From NCBI GenBank assembly GCA_963457665.1, contig OY735207.1, positions 45,349,679-45,413,678 of the forward strand: a stretch of 64,000 nt of DNA, given 5' to 3'. The position numbers and the translations under genes were made by a program. This DNA comes from Thysanoteuthis rhombus. Its lineage: Eukaryota > Mollusca > Cephalopoda > Oegopsida > Thysanoteuthidae. The notes below the pieces were generated by a model. The model was not told the origin of the DNA. It searched no databases and saw nothing but the letters and a program-made list of their open reading frames with translations. Below, one piece after another: positions 1 to 13,180 of this stretch (the first letter of the stretch is position 1; the number at the start of each line of letters is the position of its first letter).

Positions 1-175
1 TTGTGTTTTTTTTAGTTGGTGTAGGCATTTTTATCTGGAATATTTGTGTACAGTGATGTTACATTTAGGCTGGCCATCAATTTATCTTTCATATCAACGT
101 TTGTTTCTTTCGTTTTGTGTATTTTGTCAGTTTACCTTACATCCACACAACAAACAAACAAGCCAACTCATACAA

Positions 176-204
176 ACACACACACACACACACATATATA
201 TATG

Positions 205-282
<78 letters not shown>
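176..282. repeat. Compound (CA)n-(TA)n-(TG)n microsatellite
   Basis: A (CA)n tract at 176-193 passes into (TA)n at about 194-257 and then (TG)n at 257-282, with one small interruption (tgtaaa) near 202-208. Because CA is the complement of TG, the whole tract is close to an inverted repeat centred in the TA run and could extrude a cruciform. Small ORFs over it translate only as dipeptide repeats and are not genes. Confidence 0.95.
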
Positions 283-938
283 ATAGACAACGCACAGCGT
301 GTTATAAACTCTGAAATTTTCCGCCCCATCTTTGACTTTGCATTGACACATCACGAGGAAAGAATGTTGTTATATTGGTTGTTAAATTGCGAGGGGAGAT
401 ATTGAAATAGATTGGAGAGACGTCAGAATGGAATCTGACTGTATCATGCTTGAGCGTTCTAAAGAAAAAGGTATACTTCTGTTAAAAATTTCATCAAATA
501 AGATACTTATTGATATTTATCAAGCTTTGCTCAGTATTGCACAAGGTCTTGTATCTGGGGCTTCCAGTGAAGCCAATGATCTACGAGACTGGCTTGCTGT
601 CCATTACTCAACGGCGAGGTGACGTAGTTATTCAAGTTTAGCTTCGTGTGACACAAAGCAACATCAAGTGACGATAGAACTCACTGAAGAAAATAGTCTG
701 CTATCTAGAGTCCCTTGACGTGACACGCAAGATACATTCTGTTTTACTCGTGTGTGATTGTTGTTCCAGGAGGAGATGATTCTCTGAAATTGTTTAGTAA
801 GAAGTAGAAAGAACTAAGAGATATTATTCACTAATGGCAGAGGTTTCAAACCTTTTTAGCCCTCTATATCTCGTTGGAATCCTGACAGGTCCCTATGTAC
901 ACTAAAAAAATCAAGAATCGAAAATTGATAATTTCCGA

Positions 939-943
<5 letters not shown>
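283..943. other. AT-rich DNA, no supported gene
   Basis: This is ordinary AT-rich sequence. A 64-codon open frame at 428-622 (plus) has no motif, no recognised family and no clear splice context, so I do not call it a gene. No RNA gene or transposon terminus is visible. Confidence 0.6.

Positions 944-999
<56 letters not shown>
944..999. repeat. (TA)n microsatellite
   Basis: An uninterrupted TA run of about 28 units. It lies about 165 bp upstream of the hairpin at 1166-1252, and the second hairpin copy (5856-5948) also has a TA run about 100 bp before it, so the run may be part of the same dispersed unit. Confidence 0.95.
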
Positions 1000-1003
<4 letters not shown>

Positions 1004-1165
1004 ATGTGGTACAGATCAGGCAAGCAGTATAACATAATATAATTATATATTAATAATATAGAGCCACTTCTGATATGTAATGGATTTATTTCATAGAGTG
1101 CTCTATAGATAGAACTTTTTACTATTGAAGTCAAGTTGTTTTAGAGTAGAGCTGGAAATAAATAA

Positions 1166-1252
1166 TAGAATGTGGATTCGCTACGCAAACTAGCTCATGT
1201 TTCTCCCCAGGGCAGAAACATGAGCAAGTTTGTGTAGCGAATCCACATTCTA
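1166..1252. repeat. Long near-perfect hairpin, dispersed family copy 1
   Basis: The left arm 1166-1204 and right arm 1214-1252 are 39 bp each and complementary at 37 of 39 positions, around a 9-bp loop (1205-1213). The loop is itself self-complementary (CCCC-A-GGGC). The flanking sequence from about 1060 and the arms resemble 5770-5948, which shows this is a dispersed family and not a chance palindrome. A non-autonomous foldback/MITE-like element or a structured RNA-derived repeat are the obvious possibilities; no transposase is nearby. Confidence 0.8.

Positions 1253-2794
<1,542 letters not shown>

Positions 2795-2838
<44 letters not shown>
2795..2838 (-). repeat. (ATG)n tail of a LINE fragment
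   Basis: A CAT/ATC trinucleotide run of about 14 units on the plus strand. On the minus strand it is a (GAT)n tract directly after the stop codon of the decayed LINE reading frame at 2836-3063. RTE-type LINEs are known to end in short simple repeats in place of poly(A), so I read this as the 3' tail of that element. Confidence 0.8.
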
Positions 2839-3063
2839 GTCTTTCAACGTCCGTCGTTGGACATAGACCTTCCCTAGGATTCGCCACACTTCTCTCTCAT
2901 GGGCGTCGCAGAGCCAGTACTTTCTGAATTTGTCTAGCTCGTATCTCCATCTAATATTCTGCCGGCCTCGGTTGCGCATGTGATCTCGGTGGACCCATGT
3001 CGTTAGTCGCAATGTCCATCAGTTGTCCACCATTCTTGCAACATGGCCAGCCCACTGCCATTT
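2836..3063 (-). pseudogene. 3' end of RTE-type LINE ORF (decayed)
   Basis: Reading the minus strand from 3063 to 2836 gives 76 codons in one frame with one internal TGA and a terminal TGA. The peptide contains WAGHVARM near its start, then a spaced RNRGR, RW and EL pattern, REVWR, and VYVQRRT at the end. This matches the conserved C-terminal tail that follows reverse transcriptase in RTE/nimbus-like LINEs of invertebrates (WAGHVARM ... RGRP ... RW ... W ... AYVQQWT). The internal stop sits where an arginine is normal, consistent with CGA to TGA decay. Only the last part of the element is present: a typical 5'-truncated dead copy. The family assignment is from memory of the motif, not a search. 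Confidence 0.82.
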
Positions 3064-3576
3064 GAGTTTTTTTTTAACTATATCGTTCACATATTACAAA
3101 AAATGAATTATTTTTTTTGTGTTTAAAAGTACCAAATACAGTCTGCAGCAACCCATATAAATCGTATTTGGTGCTTCTTCGCCAACATTTTTTTAAAGTT
3201 GCTTTGATATATCTATATACTAGCTGAATATCCGTCCCTCAGATGAGTTATCCGACTCGTATAACGCTCCCTTATTCAGGGTTGAGCACTCTTTAAGTGA
3301 GGTAACTCGTACATTATAAGCTTATGCAATGCTCTACCAATATAGGAATGAAGCACTCTAATGGATGGGGAATTCATGCGTAAGTAAATATATCGCTTAA
3401 ATTCAACCTTGCTGACCGTCCAGTTCTGCGTAGGGTAGAGATAAGAATCCAGCATCTTGGTCTGAAGCGAAGGTTTCGATCCTACCTCGTGGTAATGGAT
3501 AGTCTATAGCCACCCTGAAGAGTTGTAATACAACGAAACAGCTGTCTGTGGATGACACAGTTATTTAATCATTATC

Positions 3577-3579
<3 letters not shown>
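3064..3579. other. Possible SINE-like stretch ending in a TA run
   Basis: No gene is seen. A pol III B-box-like string (GGTTTCGATCCT) lies at 3472-3483, about 100 bp before a (TA)n run at 3580. A tRNA-derived repeat with a TA tail is possible, but no matching A box or cloverleaf is clear, so I leave it as a weak candidate. Confidence 0.3.

Positions 3580-3635
<56 letters not shown>
3580..3635. repeat. (TA)n microsatellite
   Basis: A perfect TA run of about 28 units, following ATTATCATAA. Confidence 0.95.
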
Positions 3636-3637
<2 letters not shown>

Positions 3638-3903
3638 AACGGAAATTAAGGGTCTAGTTTTGCAATAAGAATTTCCCCCGACCCAAGAAAAGATGTTCCA
3701 AAATGCTTTCTTCTCAAATTTTATTTCAATTTAATTTTGATTTAGAAAAAAAGTCCCCTTTGCATTTCACCCCTTAAAGGAAGGGGAAAATCTATTAAAC
3801 ACTTTCGACACCTTGAAGGGTGAGAAAGACCCGTTCATTTTTGTCACCAAAATTAATCATCAAATCTTAAAATGACAAAAACTGCAATTATTTTCCCACT
3901 AAA

Positions 3904-3905
<2 letters not shown>

Positions 3906-3985
<80 letters not shown>
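3906..3985. repeat. (TA)n microsatellite
   Basis: A perfect run of about 40 TA units, the longest single uninterrupted TA run in the window. Confidence 0.95.
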
Positions 3986-3989
<4 letters not shown>

Positions 3990-5682
3990 CGATTGAGCAG
4001 GAAGCATGGTCACTTTTACCGAATGTAGTGGTCACAGGACTGCCCCATACCTCGGAAACTTTTAAAAATAGAAAGTGCGGTTTTTACCTCTCGATAAGAT
4101 GTGTTTTTGTAGATTCCTGTAGATTTCGAAAAACTACAAGACCGGTCCAGCCCGTTAGTCACGCATTTTGAAGCTTGATAACTTGAGCACTAGAAGACAT
4201 AGAAAGATGGGATCTCCATAAATCGATTGTTCATTCTTTTAAGGTGCATTCCATATGTGACAAGTGTGATTGACTATAGCAGATTGGGATTTATAGTGTT
4301 TTTTCGGTAGCAACTAATTTTCTATTTTCCAATGCTTTCGCTGGTGAAAGATACGATAGCTAGACAAATAAATAAGATAATCATTTTACACCTGCGTTAG
4401 CAAAGATTATCTGTGTTATTCGGGAATGAATAAAGATTTTCTGAACATGTTTTCGCTGCATTCATTGTGTAAGCGAGGCAGGGTTACCAAACTGGCTTAC
4501 AAGTAGCAGATTGGCCGACTTTTAAAAATTGTTTGCTACTCTATTAAATCATTAAAATCTTTTTCTGACATTATTTTACAATGAAAATATATAAGAGTTG
4601 AGATTTTTAAAAAAGAAAATGTTGCTGGTCACTTTTTTACTTCGTATTTTAAACAAAACTTAGTTAAAAGTAGATTAAAGCATTTTTTTCAAACAACACA
4701 GTCTGAGTTGACTTTATTTTCCCACCGTAACAAGAATAATCCTCATCTTACTCAGGGGAGTAAAAACTTCACTGTCTGTTTACCTCGTCTCCTTAAACTA
4801 AAACAATATATAAAGAAAATAGCATTTCCCTGGTATAATTTGAAATCACGGGAAGGTAATTACTAAGCAGCTCCTTTACACACTGGGTCAAATTGACAAG
4901 TTTTATATAGCTGCCAGGTTATTCATTTTTTATACCCGATAAAGTTGCATTCATCATCTTCAGCTTGAATAGAAGTAGGAGTGGAGTTTAATCTTTCAGC
5001 GACCGGGCTTCTTGTATTCGTATTTATATGATAGATATATTTAAAATATAACTACAATATAACAACTATACCAAAATTTTCATGGCCCTCTAAAAACTTG
5101 TGTATTTTATGCGAATGGAAACACTAGAATCTTAAGTATACTTGAAAAGTAACATCTAGTATTTAATAGAGAGTATTGGAAAATTATTTCCATTTAGTGA
5201 TTAAGGTACAGCATAGAATTAGATTATTTCCTGTCTGAAATTCATAAAATAGTTATCTTAGAATGATTTTATCCTTCCAATTTCAGATGCATTCGATTCA
5301 TTAGACTCCCGAACAATCCAAACATTTTTTAGTCTCGGGAAAATCAATTTGTGTCTCACTGGGGAGATTCTATGTACAATGTAACTATAATTCTGAACTA
5401 AGTACTTAATTTCTGTCATTTTTACGGAAGTGAGGATAAAGGTACTGCTTACATGACTCCATATTAAAAATGGCATAAGCTGTATAATGTTGAAAAAAGG
5501 AAAAGTAATAAGAAAATTCATACAAAATGAAATCAGATCAAAGGGATGATGATTTATGTAAGCTATCTTCCCATCAGTATTTTCGTAAAAATGGCGGAAA
5601 TTAAATCCTCAGTTTAGGGTTATTGTTGTTATATGGTAGCAAAAGCATCATATCGTCAATTTTAGTGACAATATTCTTAATA

Positions 5683-5683
<1 letters not shown>
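3986..5683. other. AT-rich DNA, no supported gene
   Basis: There is no gene, RNA or transposon terminus I can support. The segment at about 4945-5015 shows loose similarity to about 11,955-12,025 (shared ATCATCTTCAG and a GGAGTG phrase followed by an ACCG phrase), so an old dispersed repeat may be present. An 87-codon minus-strand frame at 5258-5521 has no recognisable content. Confidence 0.5.

Positions 5684-5757
<74 letters not shown>
5684..5757. repeat. (TA)n microsatellite
   Basis: A perfect TA run of about 37 units, lying about 100 bp before hairpin copy 2. Confidence 0.95.
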
Positions 5758-5759
<2 letters not shown>

Positions 5760-5855
5760 AAAGTATGATTCAGTAATTCAATATCCGATGTGTGATGGGT
5801 TCATTTTATAAAGTGCTGTATACACAAGCATTTAGAGTAAAGCTTTAAATATGGT

Positions 5856-5948
5856 GAAATGATGGAATCGCTACTCAAGCACGTTTATGTGTCGGCCCTT
5901 TTGGGGTTCAGAAACATAAACGTGTTTGTGTAGCAAATCCATTATTTT
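5856..5948. repeat. Long hairpin, dispersed family copy 2
   Basis: Arms at 5856-5890 and 5914-5948 are complementary at about 29 of 35 positions around a 23-bp loop. Arm sequence (ATCGCTAC, GTTTATGT) and the preceding about 80 bp (TAAAGTGCTGTATA, TTTAGAGTAAAGCT) match the corresponding parts of copy 1 at 1060-1252 (TAGAGTGCTCTATA, TTTTAGAGTAGAGCT). Both copies keep pairing although they have diverged from each other. The copy is more decayed than copy 1. Confidence 0.75.
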
Positions 5949-7416
5949 ACTATATGTGCGTTAAATACCATTCCATAAAAAATATCATTTTTTAATGCTA
6001 TTTTCATAAAGTAGCGCCAGGATGCTGTGAACAGCAAAAGTAGAAACACAAAAGAGAAAAAAAAAAGAAAAAAGAAAAAAAAGCAAGAAAAGTGATGCTA
6101 TTTTTTTCCATTATTTGATAATTCATTCAAACAGTTATTTATTTTGCCGTACTGATTTGAATTTCCATGGGCTTTGTTCTCTTCTTACCATAGTTTGAGT
6201 GAATAGGGGGTTTTGTTTAAATAGCTCTATATTACATATTTATCGTTTAACTCAGCCTGTAACCTAGAAAGGGCAATTTTAAGAAATTTTTCACAATAAG
6301 AAAAAAAAGTTAGACAACGAAAATTAGTATTCATGTGAGAGTTATTTCCCTTAGACCGAGTTTTTCGGGTCATTACATCTATATACATATTTACAAAATA
6401 TGTATACATCCGTAGGTAAATAAGTAAATCTGTAGCCTGATGATGAGAAAAGAACTTATTTTACTCAAAAAATATTTATCTTTCACCGTAATCTCCTTCC
6501 TTGTCAATGCACTCAATTCATTGGTGATTATTAATCACATAGATCGAACATAATACATTTTAGATAAAACTTCGGCGAATAACTACATGTCAGGCTGAAG
6601 ATTTATTGATGCCCTCTCAAACATGAACATGCACATAATCACACACATAAAGACATACATACATGTACACAAACACGTAATACATATATAAACATACACA
6701 CGTACACCTATCTTGAATAAATATAAATCAATCTTTTCTGTGAGACCTAAAGCAATTGTTTATACATCTCAGTGTTAATAAATATTATTCAAGGGAGGTA
6801 ACTTTTGATATTTTCTTCAACGAATTGACCATAGACATCTATATACAATGACGAGAGTGATTTTTGTTGTTCTGTCTGTAACCATGGACTCTTCTACGCC
6901 AAGGTAACAACTATGTTCATAAGAATATCTCCTGAGCACCATTTAAAACATTGGACTCTTCCACTGAAACGCGTGTAGTAGTTTCTTTTCTAGAAGAAAC
7001 TGTCTAACGGAAATTCTGATGTATCCATTAATTTTCACCGGGGTATTTACTCGTAACTCAATAATGAAGAATGTAAAAAGTGAATAATGTCCTTACGCTG
7101 GCAACAGCTTCAACCATCCTTACTTGGGCTCGACATATCACATTACAACTTACTCGGCACTGGTTTGCGATATGTGAAATTGCGAGAACAGAATATTGAA
7201 ATGCTTAATGCTTTATATAACTTTATGTTAAGGTGTGGTGAGGCTTATTACCACAAAATCTTCGTGAACTAAAAAAAAAAATACTCACACTAAACCTTGG
7301 GCAAAATATTTTTTTACATGGGTATTTGCAAAGATTATTTCAAGCTTCATAGTTTTGAAATACCGTATATTTGACCTTAAAATTCAATTCAAAATTCCAT
7401 TCGATTGATTCTGTAG

Positions 7417-7417
<1 letters not shown>
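5949..7417. other. AT-rich DNA, no supported gene
   Basis: An A-rich run lies at about 6055-6090 and a loose ACATA-rich stretch at about 6630-6710. The ORFs at 6227-6409 (minus) and 7087-7272 (plus) are short, without motifs, and not convincing. Nothing else is seen. Confidence 0.55.

Positions 7418-7489
<72 letters not shown>
7418..7489. repeat. (TA)n microsatellite
   Basis: A perfect TA run of about 36 units. Confidence 0.95.
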
Positions 7490-7491
<2 letters not shown>

Positions 7492-8926
7492 ATTTCATTA
7501 AAAGATAAAAGCATAACTAAATTAAATATCTTATATCTTCACAAACTCTTTCTTTCTTTCTCGCTCTTCTTCTCTAATCTGTCTATCTACCCGAAAAGAC
7601 AATAACTAAATTTGGAAACGGAACACATTTGAGGATTTACCAAAGGCTAAACATTTTTCCTGAAAATTATTCCCTTTTACCATAAATGGCGAGAATTCCC
7701 AGAAAAAAGGTCTCAAGTCCCCCACCCTCTATTTATTCAGGGAATTCCAATAAATAACAAGGCAGTCCGACTAAATCCCTTTTTACGAACTGGTGTATAT
7801 AACAACGCAACGGCTCAGTTATAAGCCAAGTACCTTGATCACAGACTTTTACTTTACACCTTGAAAAGATTTTATATTCACTTCACGAAACTATCTCCCT
7901 CATAAGTTTATAATTCATTTACATCAATAAACAGTGTAGCATTTTTACTTGAAAACTTTGTATTTTAGAGAGAGGAAATCACAGAGAGATTAAGGACAAT
8001 CTGTTTCCCCCTATCGAATGATACATCGACGCTCCCTTCTAAGTAGTTGTAACCACGCACTTAATTTCATCTGTAGGAACCTTCTGATACTATTCTGTAA
8101 ATCGTATCTTAATTGAGTCAACAACAAAATAAAAACTTACGGAACCCCTCACAGTTCCGTAACCCGTCTAAATCCCATCCAATAACAAATTTCTAAGCTA
8201 CCAGTATATTAAAAATCTGAATAAAAAAATACAGACATAGCATTACTATTACCAAGCGGAAAATAATCGGTGTCCGGCCGGTTATCCCCTGCTGTCTGGA
8301 AAACCTGGAGTTGAGTAATGAGGGGGATATTCCAGTATGTATGATTTATATCGAGTAAATATCAGAATTACCTCAGTTGGTAACGGGGATATTTGGAGGG
8401 AGTTCTAGGAAAGATATGTCTCTGAAAACTTGGTCATGGCAAATTTGATTTCAAAAATCATATTAAAACTATTGTGGAAATACTGATCGTAAAAAAATCG
8501 AAATTCAACACTTCGTAAATAAAAAAAGACCATCATAATTTTTACCGAAATTAGTAAACTAAAAATACGAAAATTTGGTCTCGGAACGTTCGATCTTGTG
8601 TGTTATTTAAAATAGACAGAATTTTATAACACCAATTTTTATAAAACTGACTTTCCTAACCACTATTTGGAATATTGCCACGAAATAATTTTTAAAAATG
8701 CTTAGTGTTTGAAACTTTTTCACATTTTATTCATCAGAGGATTTCTTTGAGCACAACACCATCAGAGTGCGCAGTTTCGCCGCTATTCGGGATTCAAATC
8801 TCCCAGATTTTTATCCTGACGTAACACTGGCCACGTGAAAAAGAGTTTGATCCCAGATAGATCTTCACTCTTTTTGACCTTGTGATTTAATCACTGTGAT
8901 TCCAACAGCGGGACGAACAGAACAAT
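7490..8926. other. AT-rich DNA, no supported gene
   Basis: I see no open frame with recognisable content and no RNA gene. A string resembling a decayed pol III B box (GATTCAAATCTCC) occurs at about 8791-8803 without a convincing partner A box. Confidence 0.5.
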
Positions 8927-8958
8927 ATCTTCTGGTTATCATAGTATAACCAGAAGAT
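8927..8958. repeat. Short perfect hairpin
   Basis: Two 13-bp arms, 8927-8939 and 8946-8958, are exact reverse complements (ATCTTCTGGTTAT) around a 6-base loop. There is no poly-T tract after it and no adjacent gene, so a terminator role is not supported. It may be a chance or foldback remnant. Confidence 0.8.
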
Positions 8959-9882
8959 TTGTGCTAGGATCTGTCTCAAGCGGAGATGCGCTGTGTGAAT
9001 TATCTTCCTCCGGTGTATTCATCAGTCACGATAAAAGCATGTAAAACATGAATATCCATTTGTTTTATTACATATCTAGTATTCAGCTATTCATCAATAT
9101 CACGACAGAGCAATGTGATGAATATTAGTTTGTAATGTAACATTTTAAATTTTATGAATCACTAAAAACAAAATTGAAATCCTATCGGAATAAATGCAAA
9201 TAAGGCAAAAAAAATGAATGATATTTTCGATTTGATGCTAAAGAATACGCTCTTACTCATTTTTAGTTATGTAAACAGAAGTCGATAACGATAGTCGTTT
9301 TAGCCTCCCGTACTTTAAAATTCTAAACATAACTTTTTGTTCAATACTAAAAATGCATCTTTTTTTTTTTTTCTGGTACCAAAATCACAGGTCTTTGAAA
9401 ATTATAGTTTATAACCAACTGAGATGAAATATTTAGAGCCTACAATCATTTTTTTTTGTTTTGTTTTGTTTTGTTTTTTGGGGGTTAGGGGTAAAATGTA
9501 AATTTCAGGGATAAATTTTCTGCCTGTGATATTGAACCAATTTCCATTATTATAAGGCAAGGTGTAAGGCAGCCCTCCAGCCTACCAAAGCTCTTCCCTC
9601 TTTAGTAACATGTTTATTCCAAGATCCTTTGCCAGCAGATATTAAATATGAAGACACCCAACTCAATATCCCGTACAAACTTTCATAGTGGTAATTCAAC
9701 GAAAGTTGTTGGGGTCTTCTGTCTTGGAAAAAAAAGCTGTAGTTTACACAATTTCTATTTTGCACCAAAATCCATCACTAGTTACCAACAAGCACTTTTA
9801 AAAAGATTTTTTGAAACGTGTTGCAATAATTGAATATCTTTGAAGAACTAGCATTAAGTTAATCGTTAGAAAAAAGTATGAT
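8959..9882. other. AT-rich DNA with homopolymer and TTTTG runs
   Basis: A T run lies at 9359-9371 and a (TTTTG)n stretch at about 9449-9480. On the minus strand the latter is CAAAA repeats, a form common in retroposon tails, but no element body is recognisable beside it. Small overlapping ORFs at 9550-9833 on both strands carry no motif. Confidence 0.5.
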
Positions 9883-9948
9883 TTATATATATATATATAT
9901 TCAGATATATATATATGATATATATATATTCATATATATATATATATA

Positions 9949-9998
<50 letters not shown>

Positions 9999-10016
9999 TA
10001 TATATATATATATATA

Positions 10017-10054
<38 letters not shown>

Positions 10055-10162
10055 TATATATATATATATATATATTCATATATATATATATATATTCATA
10101 TATATATATATATATATATATTCATATATATATATTCATATATATATATATATATATATATA

Positions 10163-10210
<48 letters not shown>

Positions 10211-10448
10211 TATATATATATATATATATATATATTCATATATATATATATATATATATATTCATATATATATATATATATATTCATATATATATATATA
10301 TATATATTCATATATATATATATATATATATATTCATATATATATATATATATATATATTCATATATATATATATATATATATATTCATATATATATATA
10401 TATATTCATATATATATATATATATATTCATATATATATATATATATA

Positions 10449-10513
<65 letters not shown>
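9883..10513. repeat. TTCA-punctuated (TA)n array
   Basis: About 630 bp of TA dinucleotides are interrupted about 22 times by the same tetramer TTCA, spaced roughly 16-40 bp apart. A plain (TA)n run of about 60 bp closes the array. The interruptions are uniform, so the array has probably grown by duplicating [TTCA(TA)n] blocks and not by random point mutation. Open frames of 226-238 codons across it on the plus strand only encode Tyr-Ile dipeptides and are not genes. Confidence 0.95.
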
Positions 10514-10515
<2 letters not shown>

Positions 10516-12897
10516 TGAAGTTGAGGCCATATCTCATCCACCAAAATATACGGGATAGATATATTTTCCTCTGCTTTCCGCTGAGAGTAGAGAATTTCTA
10601 TGAAACCTTTCCACAAGCCCAAATGGCGTAAAGCGAAGAAACAATTACCATTAACCTTTGAGGATAAGAATTCAGCATTCCTGGACCCCCACCCCCCAAT
10701 AACCTTCATGTCAGCCAGTTCAACGCTACACGACGACCTTATGGGCTCTCTTAGCCTTTTCTGATACCTTGAAACCCATCTTTCTGATGGATGCACAGAA
10801 TGAATTGTGATAAGAACAGATGCTCACAAACCCAGTAAAAATTTATGGTGATATGAAATCTTTTGTGACAGAGAATTGGCTGTAAAGCAAGCTTTCGTAT
10901 AGCAGTGGATATAATACACATATACTGATGTTAGATTGAATATGATACACTTACTAAGTATACTTATATTGAGCTTTACATAGAGCAATCGTTATTAATC
11001 TGTCTTGCGAAGTATTGTTATTGTAGAGAAATGAATATTCATTAAATGGTCTATTATTTGTAGCTAACCCTAGTTAATAATAGGGTGCCTGACAGAAGTG
11101 ATAGTTAACAATTTAGTCTCGCTGACCACTACTGTTGTACCGAGTTCGATCGTCACTAATTAGCATTAGTAGTGCAATGATTAACGAGCTAGTTTCACAA
11201 GACATTGATCAGTGATATTCGATTCACAGTATTAGGTTACAAAACCTCATTATTCTAGCCCTTTCCTAGACTGATCTGAACTTGATATTGATGTCAAGTA
11301 TCTTTTTCAAACGAGGTATTCACTTGACTACCTTGCCTTAGGCAAGTCCATTTGTTTCAATTTTTTAGTATGAATGACTGACAAATGAAGAAATATTATC
11401 CGCAAAATGTAAAGGTACAAGCTGTTTATGCAATCTGTGATTTCACAAGTAGAAATTATTAAACTACGTCACAACTTTTGGTCATGCTTATATTTACGTC
11501 ATAGTGACAGCACATTCTGACAAGGAAAAAAATCAGTTCTATTTAAGCACCAACTGCATTCGAATTCAATATATGTGGGTGAAGGTTTAGCTCTTCTCAC
11601 TGTTGTCCACTGACTTCAGAGTTACTCCCCTATTTCCCTGGAATGCTTTAGTCATTTTTTTCATTAAGACTGTTCCGGTCGTAGGGGGAAAAAAGATGAT
11701 TAGGAAAATAATTTTACTCCAAGTCAGAGGTAACTTCGTTTTTTCCCCTGTAAACTTAAGAACTAATTCTCACCAGATTCAAATTCTTCAGTTTGTCTAT
11801 CACATCACGTTAAATCAAACCCATGAATAAAATTAACATTTCACAACCAGGGTTTGAAATGGTAACCAAGTGATTGGGAGGCAGTTCTCTCAACAAATGA
11901 CTAGTCTCAATTATCTACTGATTTATTCATCATATATTCAATACAAAAAAGTTATAGTAATCATCTTCAGTCGGAACGGAAGGAGGAGTGAACTTAGACC
12001 GAGCAACCGTCAGGCTTGTGCAATTTTTTAGCCCAAAATTTATTTCAGCTTCTTCAGATGTTGGAAATGAGTAGCCATCTTCAAAACCTTGTTCATGATG
12101 ATCAAACTAATCTCAAGGAGCAAATGTTGGGAGACAAATTGTATCCAATCTGATTCGACCACAACTCATACAACACAAAGTCATTTATAGTACATATCAG
12201 CATACATTTTTTTACCCTCCAATTTTTCATTAGATTTTGACTGAATTAAGCAACCTTAATTCAACATTATCAAGAGAAATAATTAGAATATATGTTGTTG
12301 AATTCATCTATTCTAATGTAAAACCTCGAGAATGATCGATTTCAAGTACAATCCAACATTTCTTTCATCTCAGGTTATCTTTCATATAATTTCTCAAGAT
12401 TTTATGAAAGTTAAGACAAATAAAAATTACGAATATTATTAGTTGTGCATATTTTTTTTATTGAAAAATACTTAGTATGCAAAAGTGGATTTTTTGCAAA
12501 AAATGATTCAGCAAGTAATTTTCAAGGAATGCTCGTCTTACAATTTAGATGATACGGTCCATTGATATGAAGCTATGTTTTGTAAGGTTTCAATGTTGAT
12601 GTCAGGGGGAATGAATTCTGAGTTTTTCTAAGGGCAGCTTATACTAAAGCTATGTAGTATGGAGTCAGACAGGAGTTGAAAAAAAAAGATTAGTCCAGAC
12701 AACACTCAATGGAACATTTTTTTTTACAAAATCAAGAAATTTGAATCCAACAACGATTAATAGACAATAATGAACTTTATTTGACTTTTATGTGTACATT
12801 ATAGAAAATAATCAGCAATATATTAGCATTTTATGAAAATGATAAGTAATTTCAATAAGTCTTTTATCATCCTTCCATGAATTTGTTCATTAATCCA
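10514..12897. other. AT-rich DNA, no supported gene; possible tRNA-like relics
   Basis: No protein gene is supported. At 11,097-11,157 a 61-base stretch begins AGTGAT and ends GTCACT, which can pair like an acceptor stem, and contains GAGTTCGATCG resembling a pol III B box. The D and anticodon arms are not convincing, so at best it is a SINE relic. Around 11,830-11,920 the minus strand has another weak tRNA-like look. The segment 11,955-12,025 loosely matches 4945-5015. Confidence 0.4.
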
Positions 12898-13180
12898 CAG
12901 ATAGAGTAATGGTTAGTATGTCTGCTTCACAAGCAGAACCTGGGTTCAATTCCCAGATAGAGGTAAGAGCGTGGAAAACTCACAATTAGGTGAGATTTCA
13001 CTGTAAACTCAGCAGCTAACTGAGTACACCCGAAGCTATGTGAATAGGGTGGAAAGAATAAGGGATGGAGTAGCGCCCTTCCCTAATCGAAAGGATAATG
13101 GTAAATGGAAGAGGAGGCTTCAGGTCACCTCAAACTGCCAGTACAGAACAAGACTTCACTTCGACAGAAGTGTTGGCTTG
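12898..13180 (+). mobile_element. tRNA-Val-like SINE
   Basis: The head is tRNA-like. An anticodon arm TCTGC/GCAGA at 12,921-12,937 encloses the 7-base loop TTCACAA, giving anticodon CAC (valine). A T arm CTGGG/CCCAG at 12,940-12,956 encloses TTCAATT, and the B box GGGTTCAATTCCC is at 12,942-12,954. An A-box-like AGTAATGGTTAGTAT lies at 12,905-12,919. The variable loop is only 2 bases and the acceptor ends do not pair, so this is not a working tRNA. An unrelated body of about 200 bp follows, as in tRNA-derived SINEs. The 3' boundary is approximate; no poly-A tail or target duplication was identified. A 66-codon ORF over the body (13,040-13,240) is incidental. Confidence 0.7.

Noticed and set aside
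8927..8958. Transcription terminator hairpin
   Set aside because: Perfect 13-bp stem but no following T tract and no adjacent gene; eukaryotic context.
9878..10631. 226- and 238-codon Tyr/Ile-rich ORFs
   Set aside because: Direct translation of a TA dinucleotide array.
4945..12025. Dispersed repeat shared by 4945-5015 and 11,955-12,025
   Set aside because: Similarity is patchy (short shared phrases only); not strong enough to define a family by eye.
12898..12965. Functional tRNA-Val gene
   Set aside because: Variable loop too short, acceptor stem unpaired, and a SINE-like body follows directly.
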